NCBI GenBank assembly: GCA_028564675.1
Contig: JAOVVO010000034.1
Location: forward strand, 124,001-188,000
Source of the DNA: Onchocerca lupi
Taxonomy: Eukaryota; Nematoda; Chromadorea; Rhabditida; Onchocercidae
Direction: 5' to 3'
DNA: 64,000 nt
Below are positions 1-15,000 of the stretch, piece by piece. A program made the position numbers and the translations under genes. Position 1 is the first letter of the stretch, and every line of letters begins with the position of its first letter. The notes under the pieces are model-generated. The model was not told the origin of the DNA. It saw nothing but the letters and a program-made list of their open reading frames with translations, and did not search any database.

Positions 1-3000
1 TTTCGATCATTTAAAAATTAACAAAAAGTGAAAGTAAGAAACCAAAGTAGGTCCTCTGTGAAAGCATTCAACGTCTAAAATGCCACTTCCTGGAAGTTGC
101 GACTGTAGTTCCCATACTTGCTCGAGTGGAATTCCTTTCTTATTCAGTTTTGATTTCTTGTTCGGAATAGCAAGTACTACTTCCGTTTTACGAGCTTCAA
201 CAAACATTCCTTCCACCTTACAGCGTAATTGCTTTTGCTGAAATTTATTCAACAATAGAAACTAAAATAAATTCTCACTAAATGTCAAAAGCTAATTTAT
301 ATGTCTATTTACACATTATAATTTTATTGTATGCATACTTAAATGCTTAAATTTTTTTATTTTATAGGTACAGTTATAGTACTTAATTTTTCAGAGCATA
401 AAGAAACATGAAAAATTCATTTTTACCGATGTAAATTGCCACTTTTGGAAACGATCCCTTGCCGAATTCCGTTTTAGCATCATTAATACAAACCCCCCAT
501 TATCCAGTACGTCAAGTACATAGCGCTCTCCCGTTTTTGCACGATTATTCATTCCAATATTTTCAAGACAACCATCTTGTGTAAAACGCCACAACTGATT
601 ACGACTACTGTCACTGGGATTTAGTTTATTAAGTATTACTTTCCCTTTTTGTAGCACCTCCAATGCTAGTTCAAGTTCATCTGTGAAGCCATCTTCCGGT
701 TTTCTGCAAATTTCTTCGGAATTTTCGGTTATATAGGAAATAATACATTCATTGTTATATAAATCCGAAATGGATCTAAGTATAAAATTCAAATGGAATC
801 GATAAAAAACAAAAAAAACGGTGCGGCTATATATAAAAAAAATATATATGATTAGAAGTTAAAAACAATTTAAAAAATAGTATAAATAAATAAATAGAAA
901 ATGAATCCAAATTATTGAAGGAATGAAATTCCCCATTTCATAGAAAAATAACAAACAAGTTGCCTGTCAAAAGAATGCGTGAATTTAATATAAACATCGT
1001 TAGTATACACCAAAGGCGGTCCCATTCCTGGCTTTTGTGGATCATAAAAATTGGATTTATTTTCGAACACTTGAAGTATCAATAATTTTTCCGCATAATG
1101 ATCATCCCAAGCATAATCTACTGTACTTCGTGCTTTACAAATCGTACGCAAATGAGAGCTTTGAGATCTGAAAAAGAAAATTCAGCATAATAAATTGGAT
1201 AATGAGAAATGAAAAATGAAAAATTACAGATAGTGAATGACCTTAAATATTTTGTTTAAAAGAAGAGAATAATAATGTTAAAATGTTTTTAATTTTACAA
1301 ATGTATATTTTAACGTTGAAATGAAGTGATGGACTATGCCACTTTACCTCTCAATTTTTTGCTGATATAGTACAGGAACGTCAGAAAGATTTTCTAACTG
1401 AATTGGTGGTGGGTAATAACGGACGTCGGTGAAGGTAACGTAGAATATAGCACTGTTGAGTATCACTTCAACTCTCAGAAACTGAGGTGTTTCATCTACA
1501 TCTCTTCAAAATAAAACGAAATATTAGAAAAAAAAAAAGAGAAAAATTTTTGCGCAAAAGATAACTAGATACCATACTTTTTAAGAAACACCTGAATCAA
1601 ACAATTCATTTTACTCTTAAACTTCAAACAAATAACAATAAATGAAAAATATGTGATTATTTCATTAAAAAAATCGACTCTATATTTTTTCATAACAAAA
1701 TTGAAACCTCATAGTAACATGAAAAGAGCTGATAAGATCGATTCTAAATGGGCAACTCCAATATTTGACATCATCGCGTTTTACACATATCATTCGATTA
1801 TCTTCGAAATTTTCATTCCAAATTAGGTTGCATTTGCTGGCTACTTTTACATACTGATTGGGTTGCTAAAAAAACTTCTTTCTTAATCATCTACTAAGAT
1901 AAAGTAAACAAAAACTCTTCATATGCGTCATGCAGTACAGAGCTAGAAATCTTTCCATATCTCCTCCATTATTATTGCGCCCTACAGAAAAAGAAGTAAG
2001 AAATCATTTCATAAATAGAATCACTATGCTTCATAAATCTCCAATTCATGCTATTATATTTCAGTTTTTTATTGATATCCAAAAAAAATCGTAAATCGAA
2101 TACAACAAAAATCACATACATCAATTTGATCGACATGGCTAAGCGAAAGTCCGAAAGAGGTTTGGTTATTGAGCACATAACGTGGAGTAAGCATAACAAC
2201 TTGGGTATCTTTGTACCTACCAGTTCCCTGCCGTACTTCTACACCGATATTATAGATCCTGCAATGAATAAATTAAAAAATTAATCATCCAAATATTAAA
2301 AATTTGAAGGTGAAAAACAAACTGTGTCGGATGTTGATCGTGAACCAATCGTAATTTCATGGAGTGTAATCCAACTGTAAGTGGAAACTTAGGTCCAAAT
2401 AGCGGCTTGTAGTTCTGATTACTTGCATAATTTTGGCCGATTCTTACAATACATCTGCAGAAATAGTTTCAACAATATTTTTTCCACAACCGTTTCATAT
2501 GTAACAGTAAAGTATAAAATGATGATTTTTCTAAAATTGAATCTTCTGGTTCAATTCTAAATTTCAAGATATACTGTTTCGGACAGTTGTCGTTAGCAAA
2601 TGAGAACATCAATGGATTTCGATCCTTTGCGCTTTCATGTTCTTCCATTTGCCCAGCAGCCACATCATTCGTTGCTTCTTGTTTGACAATTAGTGGAATA
2701 CCGGATTTATTAACGATCCAGTACGGTACCTGGAATAGTACATTAAAAAGTTTCTAGCACCAAATGTGGAAACATGAAATATTCGAGATCCTTAATTCTT
2801 AACACTTAAAAGAAAGCAGAATTATAAGATTTCCTACATATGAGAATGAAACACAAACCAATTCAGAGCATAGTTTCTGAAAGATAAATAAATAAACTAA
2901 TTAATTAATTAATGAAAGTAAAACTTACCCACAAAGCCAGTAAAACAGCTCCACCGCTACCAATACTTAAACTACAGTACATGTCCAGATATCGCTTTTT

Positions 3001-6000
3001 TGAATCTTTCATGCGCAAATGCAAACGATCTACATTACCAGCTTGCTGCATCAGTGAAGATCTGATAAAATGATATTAAATTTTCCCAAAATACTCCTAA
3101 TTTCAAATCTATAAGCAAATCTAAGTTAAACACTTCTAAACTTAGGAAACCCCAATTCAGCAAATTTCTATTAATGAAAGGAACCATTCATGTGGTAATC
3201 AATCTTTTTTTTGAATTACGTACTTTGTGACTGTAACTTCGCGAACTGAAACGAATCGATCGGTAGCAACCTCAAAACTGATACTTTCGGTAATATTAAT
3301 CTGCAACTCCGTAACTTTAACAGAACAGAATAAAAAAGCAATGTTTCTGCCAACAGAATTTATCAAGCTCGGACTGATAAAGATAAATCTTTCACATTAG
3401 GAAAATTTGGAAACACAGTCAAACATTGTTCGAACTGTATAGAAATTAACTATATAAATCAAACTGTATAAATTAAAAATAGAGAAAAATATTCACAGAT
3501 GTAATTTGTATTTGTTTGCTTGCAGAAACAGCATATTTCCTATTAACAATCAGAAATTCTGCATCAACTGGTAATAAGTTAAGGACAGAGAGAGGAGGTG
3601 AGAAACTTATTGTATGTCCAGAGAGCATTTCATACTCCGGATAATGTTCTCGTTTTATCGATAAGCATATCCTGAAAGAGATGAATCATAATAACTTATC
3701 TTAGCTAAAAAACTGAAAAGACGATAAGCAGCTTCAAATTTAAGTGGAAAAAAAAATAAATGAAAATTTCGAAAAAATTTATAATATACTTACCAGTAAC
3801 AGGCATCAAACATGTCAAATTTTAACAATTTATTGATTCTTTCACCTGCTGTCTTTGCTTCTTGCCATTTGACCTGGAATCAAAACATATAGTTCGCCTC
3901 GAAAATTTGACAAATCATTCTCCATTATTTCTCAAAATAACCTCATGGGCCTTTGAACAATTCCAACCATCTGGTTTGATAGCTATTGATGCGCTAGCAA
4001 ATTTGAGTGGCACATGCATTGTTTTCTTTGGACCAACTCGAATGATTGATGTTTCTTCAACAAAGAATTACTTTACTATCTTAAAAATATTTTCAGATGA
4101 TACATTAGAATTTCATAAATTATTGCATGTTTTCAGCATAATTCAAAGAAATCTTTAACAAACCTGGAACTTTCGAATCCCCACAAGTAAGAATCAATAA
4201 AATGGGATCAAGGATGTGATTGATAATTGTTAATGCGGATCGTATTGTCACCACTTTTTGACCATTCTTATCCATTGTAACAACAATCACCAAACGGACA
4301 TTTATTCCAGAATTCTGAAAAACTGATACATTTTTCAATGTTGTGAAATATTAAATATAGGTTAATTAATAACAAATTTCACATCAAAAAACAAAATTTC
4401 TCAGTCTTTCGAAATTTGGAATAACTTACGTTTGCAGCTCTGGAAGTTGAACATCTAGCCAGCCGAAAATATGTACCGACTGCATCTACGTTCACCGGAG
4501 ATATCTCATCCCAACCATCAACACGGACTATAAGCTGATGGATTTCTTCCGAATTTTCCTTGAAAATTTGATTATTTGAGAGTCTGTCATCTCATACATT
4601 TAAAAAAAAAAGTGAAAAAAATAAAGTTTATTTGCAAATGAATGAAAACAAACTGCAATGGTAAGCCGCTTTGTGGGAAATTCGAAAGTAGTTGAAGCAT
4701 TTGGCGCTGTTTGATACCATTTGGCTATGGACTTTCTTTGCATAGATCTAGCTTCTACAACTTCGTCAACAGCTGTTGTAAAACGTAAACTGGAACCCGT
4801 TTCATTGTGTAAAATATAAGGAAGATGATCCGATTTTGATCGCACACATGGTCCACTAAAAATATTTATTTATTTGATTTATACCACGAAAAATTATGAT
4901 TTAATGCCGGATGCATTCTTGTTTATCAACATTTCCTTAAACAACGTTAGATAAGGTTGCTTTAAGATAATATGGTCCAAACTAAAGAATCTGACCATAG
5001 CAGTATTCATTTTTGAAAGGCTTACGAGGAGTCTATCCAGATCCAATAGAATCAGAAGGTACACGCCGAGTAAGAAAGAAGTCTTATGAAGATGATCTAA
5101 AAATAGAGCTATTTCCCCATAGTTCTGGTGAGGTGAGGAATTAATTCTTCATATAATTAGTAGTAACTAAAACTCACCGAAAATCTTCATCCAGAGCATG
5201 CTTGATTTCGGATAATTGCAAATTAAAACGCATTGCCTGTCGCAAAAAAGCTTGAGTGATATTAATGTTAAAAGTACTATGTTCGTCTGCAATGAATTTG
5301 AATGAAAAAGATTGAAATCATTTTCATTTTTGCTAAGAATGATTATTTGCTATAGCTCAAGTATGTATTCTATCAAAAAATTAAAAAAGAAACCACACAC
5401 ATCAGAATAAAAGACGAAATACAAACATGTAAATGAAAATAAAACATAAAAATATAAAACGGGTGACTGTGATGAACGAACACAATAAAATATAGTAAAG
5501 GAACTTTAATTGGTGCACTATAATAAATATGAAATTTAAATGTTGATATTTACCCGCAAAAAGATCCATAAATATAGTGTTATTTTTTGTAACCACTGTC
5601 AACTGTTTCAAATCCCAGTCTTCAATTAATGGTTCCCAACCAAAAATATTTTGATTAAAATAGTCTGCGACAAACGTGAAAGAACCATTAATCTTCTCCA
5701 GATATTGATTCAAATAAAATTCTAAAAGACGTTTTTTAAATTAGAAAAGCATTTCTCAAAGAACATCAACAATAAGGCATTTTTAATCCAGCAAATGTTA
5801 AAAAAATCATAATGCAGAAAAGATTTTAAAAGATTGACCTTATAAACAGCGTCTAATCACTGGTTACTGCACCTCAAAAATCAAAACCCATGTACTGAAT
5901 TCGGAATCAGAGAGAACAAACTCCATTATTATTAACAAGTGGATGAGCTTCTCAGAAAACAGATAAAAAACAACTCATAGAAGTATAAAACAAACTTCTG

Positions 6001-9000
6001 AATTTGCATCGAATAAGCGGAAAAACTCTGCCTTGATGGTAATCCATTAGCCAGAAGGAAATCTGACTGCCTTTAATGATTGTGCGAACAACATTAATTA
6101 ATGCGCCTTCTGCAATATGAAAAGTAAAGTAAGCATTAAACTCAAAACATAATTGGTATTAACTATGACGAAAATCAGAACTAGCAGAAACAGTAAGTTT
6201 TTAGAGGAATTTACCTTTTTTACCGAACTGAGGATTACATTTCGGAATAACACTTTTCTGAAGCGATTTATTTAGTCTCTTTAGTGACGAAGTGAGAACG
6301 TTTCGCACCATTTGAAGATCTCGATATGATACCCTAGCCACCGCATCAGTGATTTCAGCCTTGAAAAACTATGTTAATTCAAAGAAAACAAATGAGCATA
6401 ATTAGCACAATGCTTCTTAAAATCTCGCTTCTACATTTTTCTAAATATAAAGTGATAATATTTCTTACTCTCTAATATTTGGTAAAATAAACAATGGAAA
6501 ACTTGCAACAAGTTTATGTTTGACGGGAATAACTGAAGAAAGTCCAAGCCTTGGAAGTTGTCCTTCAACATCTGCATCACTTTCTGCTGAAAGGCTGAGT
6601 GTTATCGAGAAATCATTCGTTAATTGACATCTGCTTTCACTTTCAGATGCCATCATAAACCAGTCCACGTTCACTCGCTACAAAAACCATGTTGATAAGC
6701 AATGAATGTATTTTAAAATCTTGTTTCTTAAAGATATTAAAAATTAATGATTCCATATATAAAGTTTGCTAATGTGGGTAAATGACTGTAAATAAAATCT
6801 AAGTATTAAACTCACCTGTATCTCTAAGTTAACATTCAGCAATTCGTGTGCATCGTTCATATTTAAGACAGCAGTAGTATGAGCAACTAGGGCTAAACTT
6901 TGCAGAGAATCTGGCTTTTCAAGAAGTATCAAATCACATTCTTTCAATGTGATTTTTAAGGAAAAAGTTTGCTCCACAGACTCACGGATTTGTCGGTCTC
7001 GTTCAATAATTCCTGACTTCACTGTATGTGCAATGCCTCGATATACATCTTCCACTGAAAAAATATGTTAAATTATTAGTCTACTTGTGATGCCTGATCT
7101 TTAAAAGATAATAATCATTTTTTTTATTGTGAATTCCAATGTTCAGAACTTCGATTTATTCGATAACCTGGCGGTATGAAATCAGAATGAAGAAGGATAA
7201 AATTTTTCACATCATTAAGCCAATCCAGTAATAAAAGTATTCGCGCATTTAATAAGACCAGTGTAATTACAGGTGCTTCATCGCATTTAAAAATTATGTG
7301 AGCTTCGGACATAAGTTTATTTCTGTAAATAAAATATTATATATCACTAAATCTAAGAAAAAGACAATAAGTAACAGTTATATTAATTTGATTTGCAATA
7401 AAGAAGCTGGAAATAAATCAAAGGATTTTTAATCAAAAAATAGGATCATCAATTAATAGATCAAAAACACAAAATTTAATTATGTTTATTCCACTAACTA
7501 TGACCCAGTTTTGATTAAGCATTTTTCAACATTTTCACGTGAAGTTTCTTTGCGATGGGATTGGAATTGTTATTATTAAAAGAGAAGAACAAGTATGAGT
7601 TAAGTGAAATAATAGAAGCTAATATAATGATATCATGGGTGACATAATTTATTCATTACTAATCTGAATTATGTTATATATCATCCACTTAAAGATCAAT
7701 AAACTAAAATGAACACGGGACATGAAATGAACCTTTTCGAATCCTCTTTGGATAATGGAAAGAGAATTGAATAGAAAACATTCGGCCTCTTATCAAATTC
7801 AACATCTACAAAGAACATGCCACAATAATCTACAGTAAACATGCTACAGTTATTACTAAATTTCAAATCAAGCAAATCTTTTTTGAGCCACTGAAAAATT
7901 ACTGAAGTATTCAAAAATTATCACAGAAATTTAATTTCCGTAACCTTATTTGCTTGCAGTCCATCGAATATTTACTAACTTCATTCAAAAATTGATTTCA
8001 AATGATATGTATATTAATTAATAAAAAGTTCAGACCAATCATATGAAATAATTTGTTTATTTTGAATATTAATGAAATTTTTATGGTTCCTTTCATTAAG
8101 TATTAATTTTCTACCAATAAATCTCGTATCGATCAGTTCAGTAGTTTCGCAAATTAAATCTAGTTCTGATTGATTGTCGATATAGACATCAAATAATATG
8201 CGTGAGGAATTTAATTTCACTCCAGCAAATGATACAAATCCTTGAGAAGAATTCTCGTATTGCATGAAGAAATTAAACTATAACAAAATATATTTAGATT
8301 TACAAACGGATTTAAAATCTAGCCTCTATAATATTCTTATATTTTCAACTTAAGAAATAATGCATTTACCTCAACATTCGTAAGTATCATTCGGAATGAA
8401 AAAGATGCATATTTACTACTCGCTCCAATAACCTCCTGAAAAAATTATTATTGTTATGCTGGAGTTAGAACTTAATACTAGGCTAAATTTTAAGTTAAAA
8501 CTTAAAATTAGGCTAAATTTATTTAAATTTAATACTGATAGAAGACACTTTTAATAAAAATGAAGCAGTAAAAGGTGACTTTCAATCTTCAGATAAGGTA
8601 AAACTTTCAGTTTTCATATTATAAGCCAAAACATGCTCATGAATAAATAGAGCAATACCTAAGAAAAGCTATATTATTTAAAAAACAGCTCAAAAACTGA
8701 AAACATACGTAGAGTTCTGCAGGTTTTTGCAAAATTTCGATAGGGATCGTTTTAGAGGACGGAACCAAAGGTTCACCTAGATTCATTGATAGAAAACCGC
8801 GTAGTAATCGATAAAAATCAGTGGTTAATTTGATGTTTAGATTGGCCAGTGATGTAATAATTACTACATCTGGTACTAAAAAGCATTTGATCATTATATT
8901 AAGATAAGAAAATAATTTAAATAATAGAGAGATAAGGGAAAATAAAGAGAAGTCCAAAGTAAATAAAAAAAGTTCAGGTAATGTGTATTCTTAAAAAAAA

Positions 9001-12000
9001 TTCCTTTTTTCCTCAAAATGTTAATCATTCTCAATCAAAAGAGGAAAACTCTCAAGGCAATTTAATAACTTTAGTTCAATTCCTGCAAAGTCACTTCTAA
9101 ATTAAATGTTTTAATATTTGAGGTAACCAAATATAGTAAAAGTTTCCATTTTATTTAAACCGAGTAATATCCAGCACATAGTGAAAAATGTTAAAAGAAA
9201 TCAGTCACCTCGATGCGAAATAGAATTATCCAGATTTCGAAAAAAGTCTATCAACAAATCATAAGGTTTCGAAAATATATTTTTTCGAGAACTCAAGAAA
9301 TGAAAATGCCGGAACATATTGTCACATACTCTTTCATAACCTGGAAGTTCTTTCTTGTTTTTCAACAACACGGAAAATTGATTGTTAAACTCATATAATA
9401 TACAGTCAACCTTTTTTATTCCCGCGATATTGTTTTTACTATTCTAATATTTTCTAATCATATTTTTGAAATTCCAAGAATAAATTTAAAAAAAAAAATC
9501 ACCTGGTACTTCGCGTATTACAGCTTTGTTATTTGGTATTCGTATGCCTTCACATACTGATGTTCCTGTGCAAATAACTGATATCCAATCAATCCAACAA
9601 TCGTGATCGTCATCATCTTAAAATTATCCTCGTTATGCATCTGTCATTATATTATAAGTTTTCTGTTTTGTCAGTTAACATTCTTATTTAATCTAAGAAA
9701 AATTCTTCGATCACATCACAAATAAAAATTAAGGAAAAATTCGCATGAAGAAATAGCCAATATCTATTAAACTGAAAAGAATAGAATTCACAAAAAAAAA
9801 AAAAAAAAAAAAAAAAAATAGATTATAACAAATTGAATAGCTAGAAAAAAAGTGTGAGAAAAATAGCGAACCAAAAATATTGCCAATTTCGAAATCCTGA
9901 AACTTGGAAATCAAAGATGCTAACTGGAATCGATTACTGATACGAATATGAGCGATTTCACTGAGAATCACTTGATTAGACAACTGATTGAGTGGAAGGA
10001 CAATGGTGCATGGACATTCAATTTCACAAATTAGCTGCGTCCTGCTTCGCATATCATTGTTCATCTGAAAAAATTAAAAAATTTTTCAAATCATATCAAC
10101 ATAGAAGAAATAAAATAACCTAATATTCCATTAATCAACCAATCGATGAATCATATAAAGGAAAAGAGGGAAAATATTCAACTTGTTGCTGTATTAACCA
10201 TAAAATTGGTAAAAACATTATGCGATATCCTAAATATTCAATTTGAATCAACTTGCTTGAATATTTGTAAATAAAATGTTATTTTGCAGAACAATATTTT
10301 GTAGTTCTATAAATTGCTGCCAGAAATCCAATAATGCATTAAAATAACGATTTGTATGAACATAAGCGATGCTCATTGTTGATGGTATTCGTAGCGTAAT
10401 ACTCATATCATATCCTTTGATTGCAGATGAATTTGCGCATAGACACCTATAGTTTTTGATTTTTTTATCTTAACTAAAAATGACTTCTGAAAAAATGACT
10501 TTAATTTGTTATCTTTCCATCTCTATGCTATATTAAAAATCTTCTGCAATACCTTTGAGCCATAATTATTTAAACAGCCATCATTTGAAAATATTTCTGT
10601 GACTTTGATACCAAGTATCGATAAAGATTTTAACGAAAAAAAGTTAAGTAAAAGATCTGGTTTAGCAGACTTTTTAGTAAAAAATTTTAATTAAATAAAT
10701 GTTACTTTGTAATATTGAGAGTTGCACGAGAAGACAACATATGTCTTTGATTTTCGCCATCTGAATAAAAAATTCCTCCCACCACTTCATTCTTACTTGA
10801 TAATGTTCGTAGACTGATACGTTCATTGTACAATTCTGAATAAAAGGGTGTACTATCCGATATTGAACAGTTTCCCAGCGACAGTGATATTTCCAGTGGT
10901 ATTTCATCATCGTTGATCCTTGTCTACAAGTTATCTGTTATACAATAAAAAAAAAAATACCATTTCATTTAAATGTTAGTATGATAATGGAAAAGGATTA
11001 AGATTTTAAGATTTTCCTTACATTACTCATGAAAAACAAACAATATGGATAACACAGAAACTAAATAATCTGATTGGGTGAAAGAAATGCGATCTAAGAA
11101 TAACTATAAAAAAAAAAATTGAAATTTAATGAAGTTTAATGTGATATTAGATTGGAAGAAAACAAAGTTCCTTTTTTTTTCTTTTTAGAAGAATCTGGAC
11201 CTGATAACGGGAAACAAATAAGACTAGTCGTAATGGACAAATTACATCTGAATTTTTGTATAATTTAATTTTGCAGTAATTTCTGTGCATCACCTGTGCA
11301 GTAATGAATATTTCTTCTCCTCGCATTACACCCAAATGGCATTTACTTGTTGGATAATTCATCAGTATTTGTACCAAGCCGGCATTGATATTCACTTTCA
11401 TATTATATGGCTCTGTGAGAAAAAAAAAGATGATCAAGAAAATTTTCATCCAACATTTTTGTAGAATCATCAAACAATTTGTTTTGAATAGCATTGACTT
11501 GATAAAGTAGAATTCACGATTATTAATACAGAGACTGAAAGTAAAAACTCAGAAGTTTTTTCAACTTTTGTCTTCTGCAATTATCGTATTCAAATCTCTA
11601 CAGTTTGCTTTTCCATAAATGCCATTAAATCTTTACTGCTCTTAACATCTGTTTTATAAGGAATGTGTACTTAATATGATTTTTTTCCAGAAATTTCGAA
11701 TGCATAACTTTGAGAAGAATTAATAATTTGAAGCAAATACTTAAAAGCAACCTAAGTTTTTCAAAGCTATATTTGTATTAGCTGCAGATGGACGAGCTGA
11801 AATTTCAATATAATTTTCATGAAGATCCATTTTTGGCTCCAATAAGCCAAAAAAATCGAGTAGAAGCGTATAACTTCGTCGATTCATGCACATTTCAACT
11901 TTTGGTATATTCACATTGATCAAACAGCTTACCTATGAAATCAAAGGATTACAGCAAACATTTAAAATCCACAAAACAAAACTTATGTTTTATTTCAAAT

Positions 12001-15000
12001 TGCTTTCTTTCAATCACTGCTACAAAAATCAATATTTGCAATTAGAATGAAAGTATTGCTTTGCAGAAGTGCAAAAAATTATATAATAAAGCTTGCTAAC
12101 TCCAAATAGGTCCTGATATCCCGAGTCTCATACAAATGATAAGATTTTTCTAGAACCTAATGCAATTCTATGCCGGAAATAGGAAAAATACAATCAAACT
12201 TGGGTATGATTCAGACATTTGTTTCTAAACATTATTCCTCATTTATATTTTTTGAATATATTAATCATTAATTAATGCAATAATAATTGAATAAAATACT
12301 TTTTTGTAAACGGAGTCAAATGATGGGTGTTCTTTACCAATTAAAAGAAGCGTAAAAAGAGATGCACTAGCAACGTCAATATTCTTTAATCCAATGTCAT
12401 GCCATTTGAGAGAAGCACTCTCCTGTGAGTTTCTTAATCTTTCATTTCTATTTGTACCCATCACGGCTGGATATGAATTTAGGCCTGAATTTAATTCATT
12501 TCGCTGTCTTAAAAATATAAATGATTATAATTCCGATGAAAAACATTATCTTGGAAGATAACTGCAAATAAGTTTTATATACCATGTTTGAACAGTCTTA
12601 ATAACGCAGAAATTATCCAAAATTCATTCAGTGGACTAATACAAAAAATCAGTCTGCAACCAGTTTTTTGATAAATGAAAAATTTACTGAGACCGCGTGT
12701 ACGTCGTTGAGATGACGCAGATTCGAACCGTAAGTCATCAACATTGTCGTCAACAGTCAAGCTTGGGCATGATGCAGACATTTGTTTCTAAACATTATTC
12801 TTCATATTGTAGTAAACCATTGCAACTGAATAAATACCAGAAATGAAAACTATAAATTTACGATTTCAAATAAAGTGAAATTCATCAAGTGAAACATAAA
12901 AATCTACAAAAACCTTTTTTGAGAAAGCTTGACTTCTTATGCACAATAATGAATCGGTTGTCGATTCGAACAAATCTTCAACTTCCAAGGAACCAAACTC
13001 GATTTCAATCTTAAAATATTACAGATGCTATTGAGGATAATTAATTAGTTTTTCAATTTCGATATTAAACAATAAAAGAACTTATGCCATTCAGTGAATA
13101 AGACTAGCTGAAAATTACGTGTTTCTTAACCGATGAAATCCTTTTCAAATCCATACCATTGTGACGAATTGTTCTTTGTTTGATATCCCAACTACTAGGT
13201 GTTTCACATCTGCTAGAGCAAATGGTGTGGACGTTGTTGATTTCGTTTTCTGATCCAATAAATTCCCTCGTTTACTACGCAACTCCACTTTCAACTATAA
13301 TTTAGATATTATTTGAAAATTTTGGTAGAAAAATCCCAACCTTTTTTCCAAAACCCACATACAACATAGCTCTGCATGCAACTTTAACCTTGTCACAATG
13401 AGTCATAAATATAAAATATCAAACTTCGCAGTTCCTTTGCAAAATTCCACAATACTAATAATTTCTGGTTTTCTGGAATTTAGCACCAAGTAGTTAAGGA
13501 TTAAAATAATTGAAGATATTTTACATATCGCTGAATATTTCATCTATATAACAGGTTGTATTATAAACACAAACAAATTGTACCTGGGGACACTGAATAG
13601 CGAAATCAATAACAGTGACAACGTCCACCAGCATAAGATCACATTTTTCATCCTATAATAACCGAAATTATTTGTTCTTGAAAAGAAATTACATCTTAAT
13701 ATATCATTTACAAAACATATGCTCTACTAAACTGTAAATTGCATTTTCGCATTATCGCTTTTTCAATTCAAGAAATCGAAAAATCTCACTGTAATCAAGT
13801 GCCTTAATTTTTGTAAATCAGCTAAAAAATTTTCACAAAAAAGCAAACACACATTAAACATTGAACTGAAACCTGTTTCACAGTGCTTCTGTCACTGAAA
13901 AAGGTTGCCAAATCATCAAAAGCACCCTCATTATACAGCACTGATAATTCACCACACCTTATATCAAGCGTGTGTGTCACCACCATCTTCGGAGCACGGC
14001 GATGGTACACTAATCTTCAAAAAAAAGAAAAATTGGCTAATTTTGAAAAATACTATTTAATATAAAGCTGACGAGTTTTCTACAGGATTTCTTATTGCTT
14101 ATTTCATTGAGTGAAAAAAGTTTATCTCCTTTTGGAAGACACTTTATTCGCAAGAGCAAAAACTACTAAGAGACTTTATATCTATACAAAATTTAATTTC
14201 ATGATCGATATGGAAAGAAAATTTACCGAAACAGTGCATTATTCAAGTCACTTTTTTTGGCATTTTCTGAAGTATTTGAACTTTTAGTTTTTCCAGCCTT
14301 CCCAATAGCAAATAAGATTTGAGTCACTTCTTTGGCAAATCCGAACATCAGCGATTCCCTATCCTGTTTATTGGTTTCGTCTAAAATGATAAACTAATGA
14401 AGATGGGCCTGCGATAACACTACTAGTTTCATCTTTTTCCTCACTATGAATTATACAAATAGGGGAAATTCTTAACCATTTTGAGTGTTTTCGATTGATA
14501 TATCATCCGCAGGGAAAGTGCACAACCTTTGTAGGCTCAAATCAGCAACAGTAAGTGACATAGCTGTACTATGACGACGTGGGCTTAGATGCACACAGCT
14601 TGCTAACTGCCACAGATCCATTGCCAATACTCGTGTACTTCCGTCTTTTTGATTCTAAATATTTGCAATTGATTTCTATGTGCTTTAATTTAAATGTATT
14701 TTTTTTCCAGTATTTTACTAATTCAATAAATTTTATAAAATTTCATTCTGAAACTTTCATGTTAATGCTCTGAACTCCTCATAGTTTCCACGCATAAACT
14801 TTTTGTTTGAATCATACGATATAACCTCGTATCATTAAGGTGAACTATTGATGAAGCAAGTTTGTTTTAAATTTTATTTTGCCTTTCTACGGTCGAGAAT
14901 AATGGAAGTTTCCTTGTACTTGCAGCAAAAGATTAAATAATTAGCAAAAAAACTATCGCTTAAAAGTACAGTTATTAAGAAGTGAAATATTTCAATATTG

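Noticed and set aside
1925..1985. Possible extra VPS13 exon after TTTCTGTAG (RNNNGGDMERFLALYC on minus)
   Set aside because: It has no donor in the needed phase, and skipping it joins 2120 directly to 1865 in frame with a sensible protein.
6469..6506. VPS13 exon extension to a strong GTAAGA donor at 6468
   Set aside because: It leaves phase 2, and neither available acceptor before GCTGAAATC restores frame. A GC donor at 6506 does. Some doubt remains, since the rejected donor is strong.
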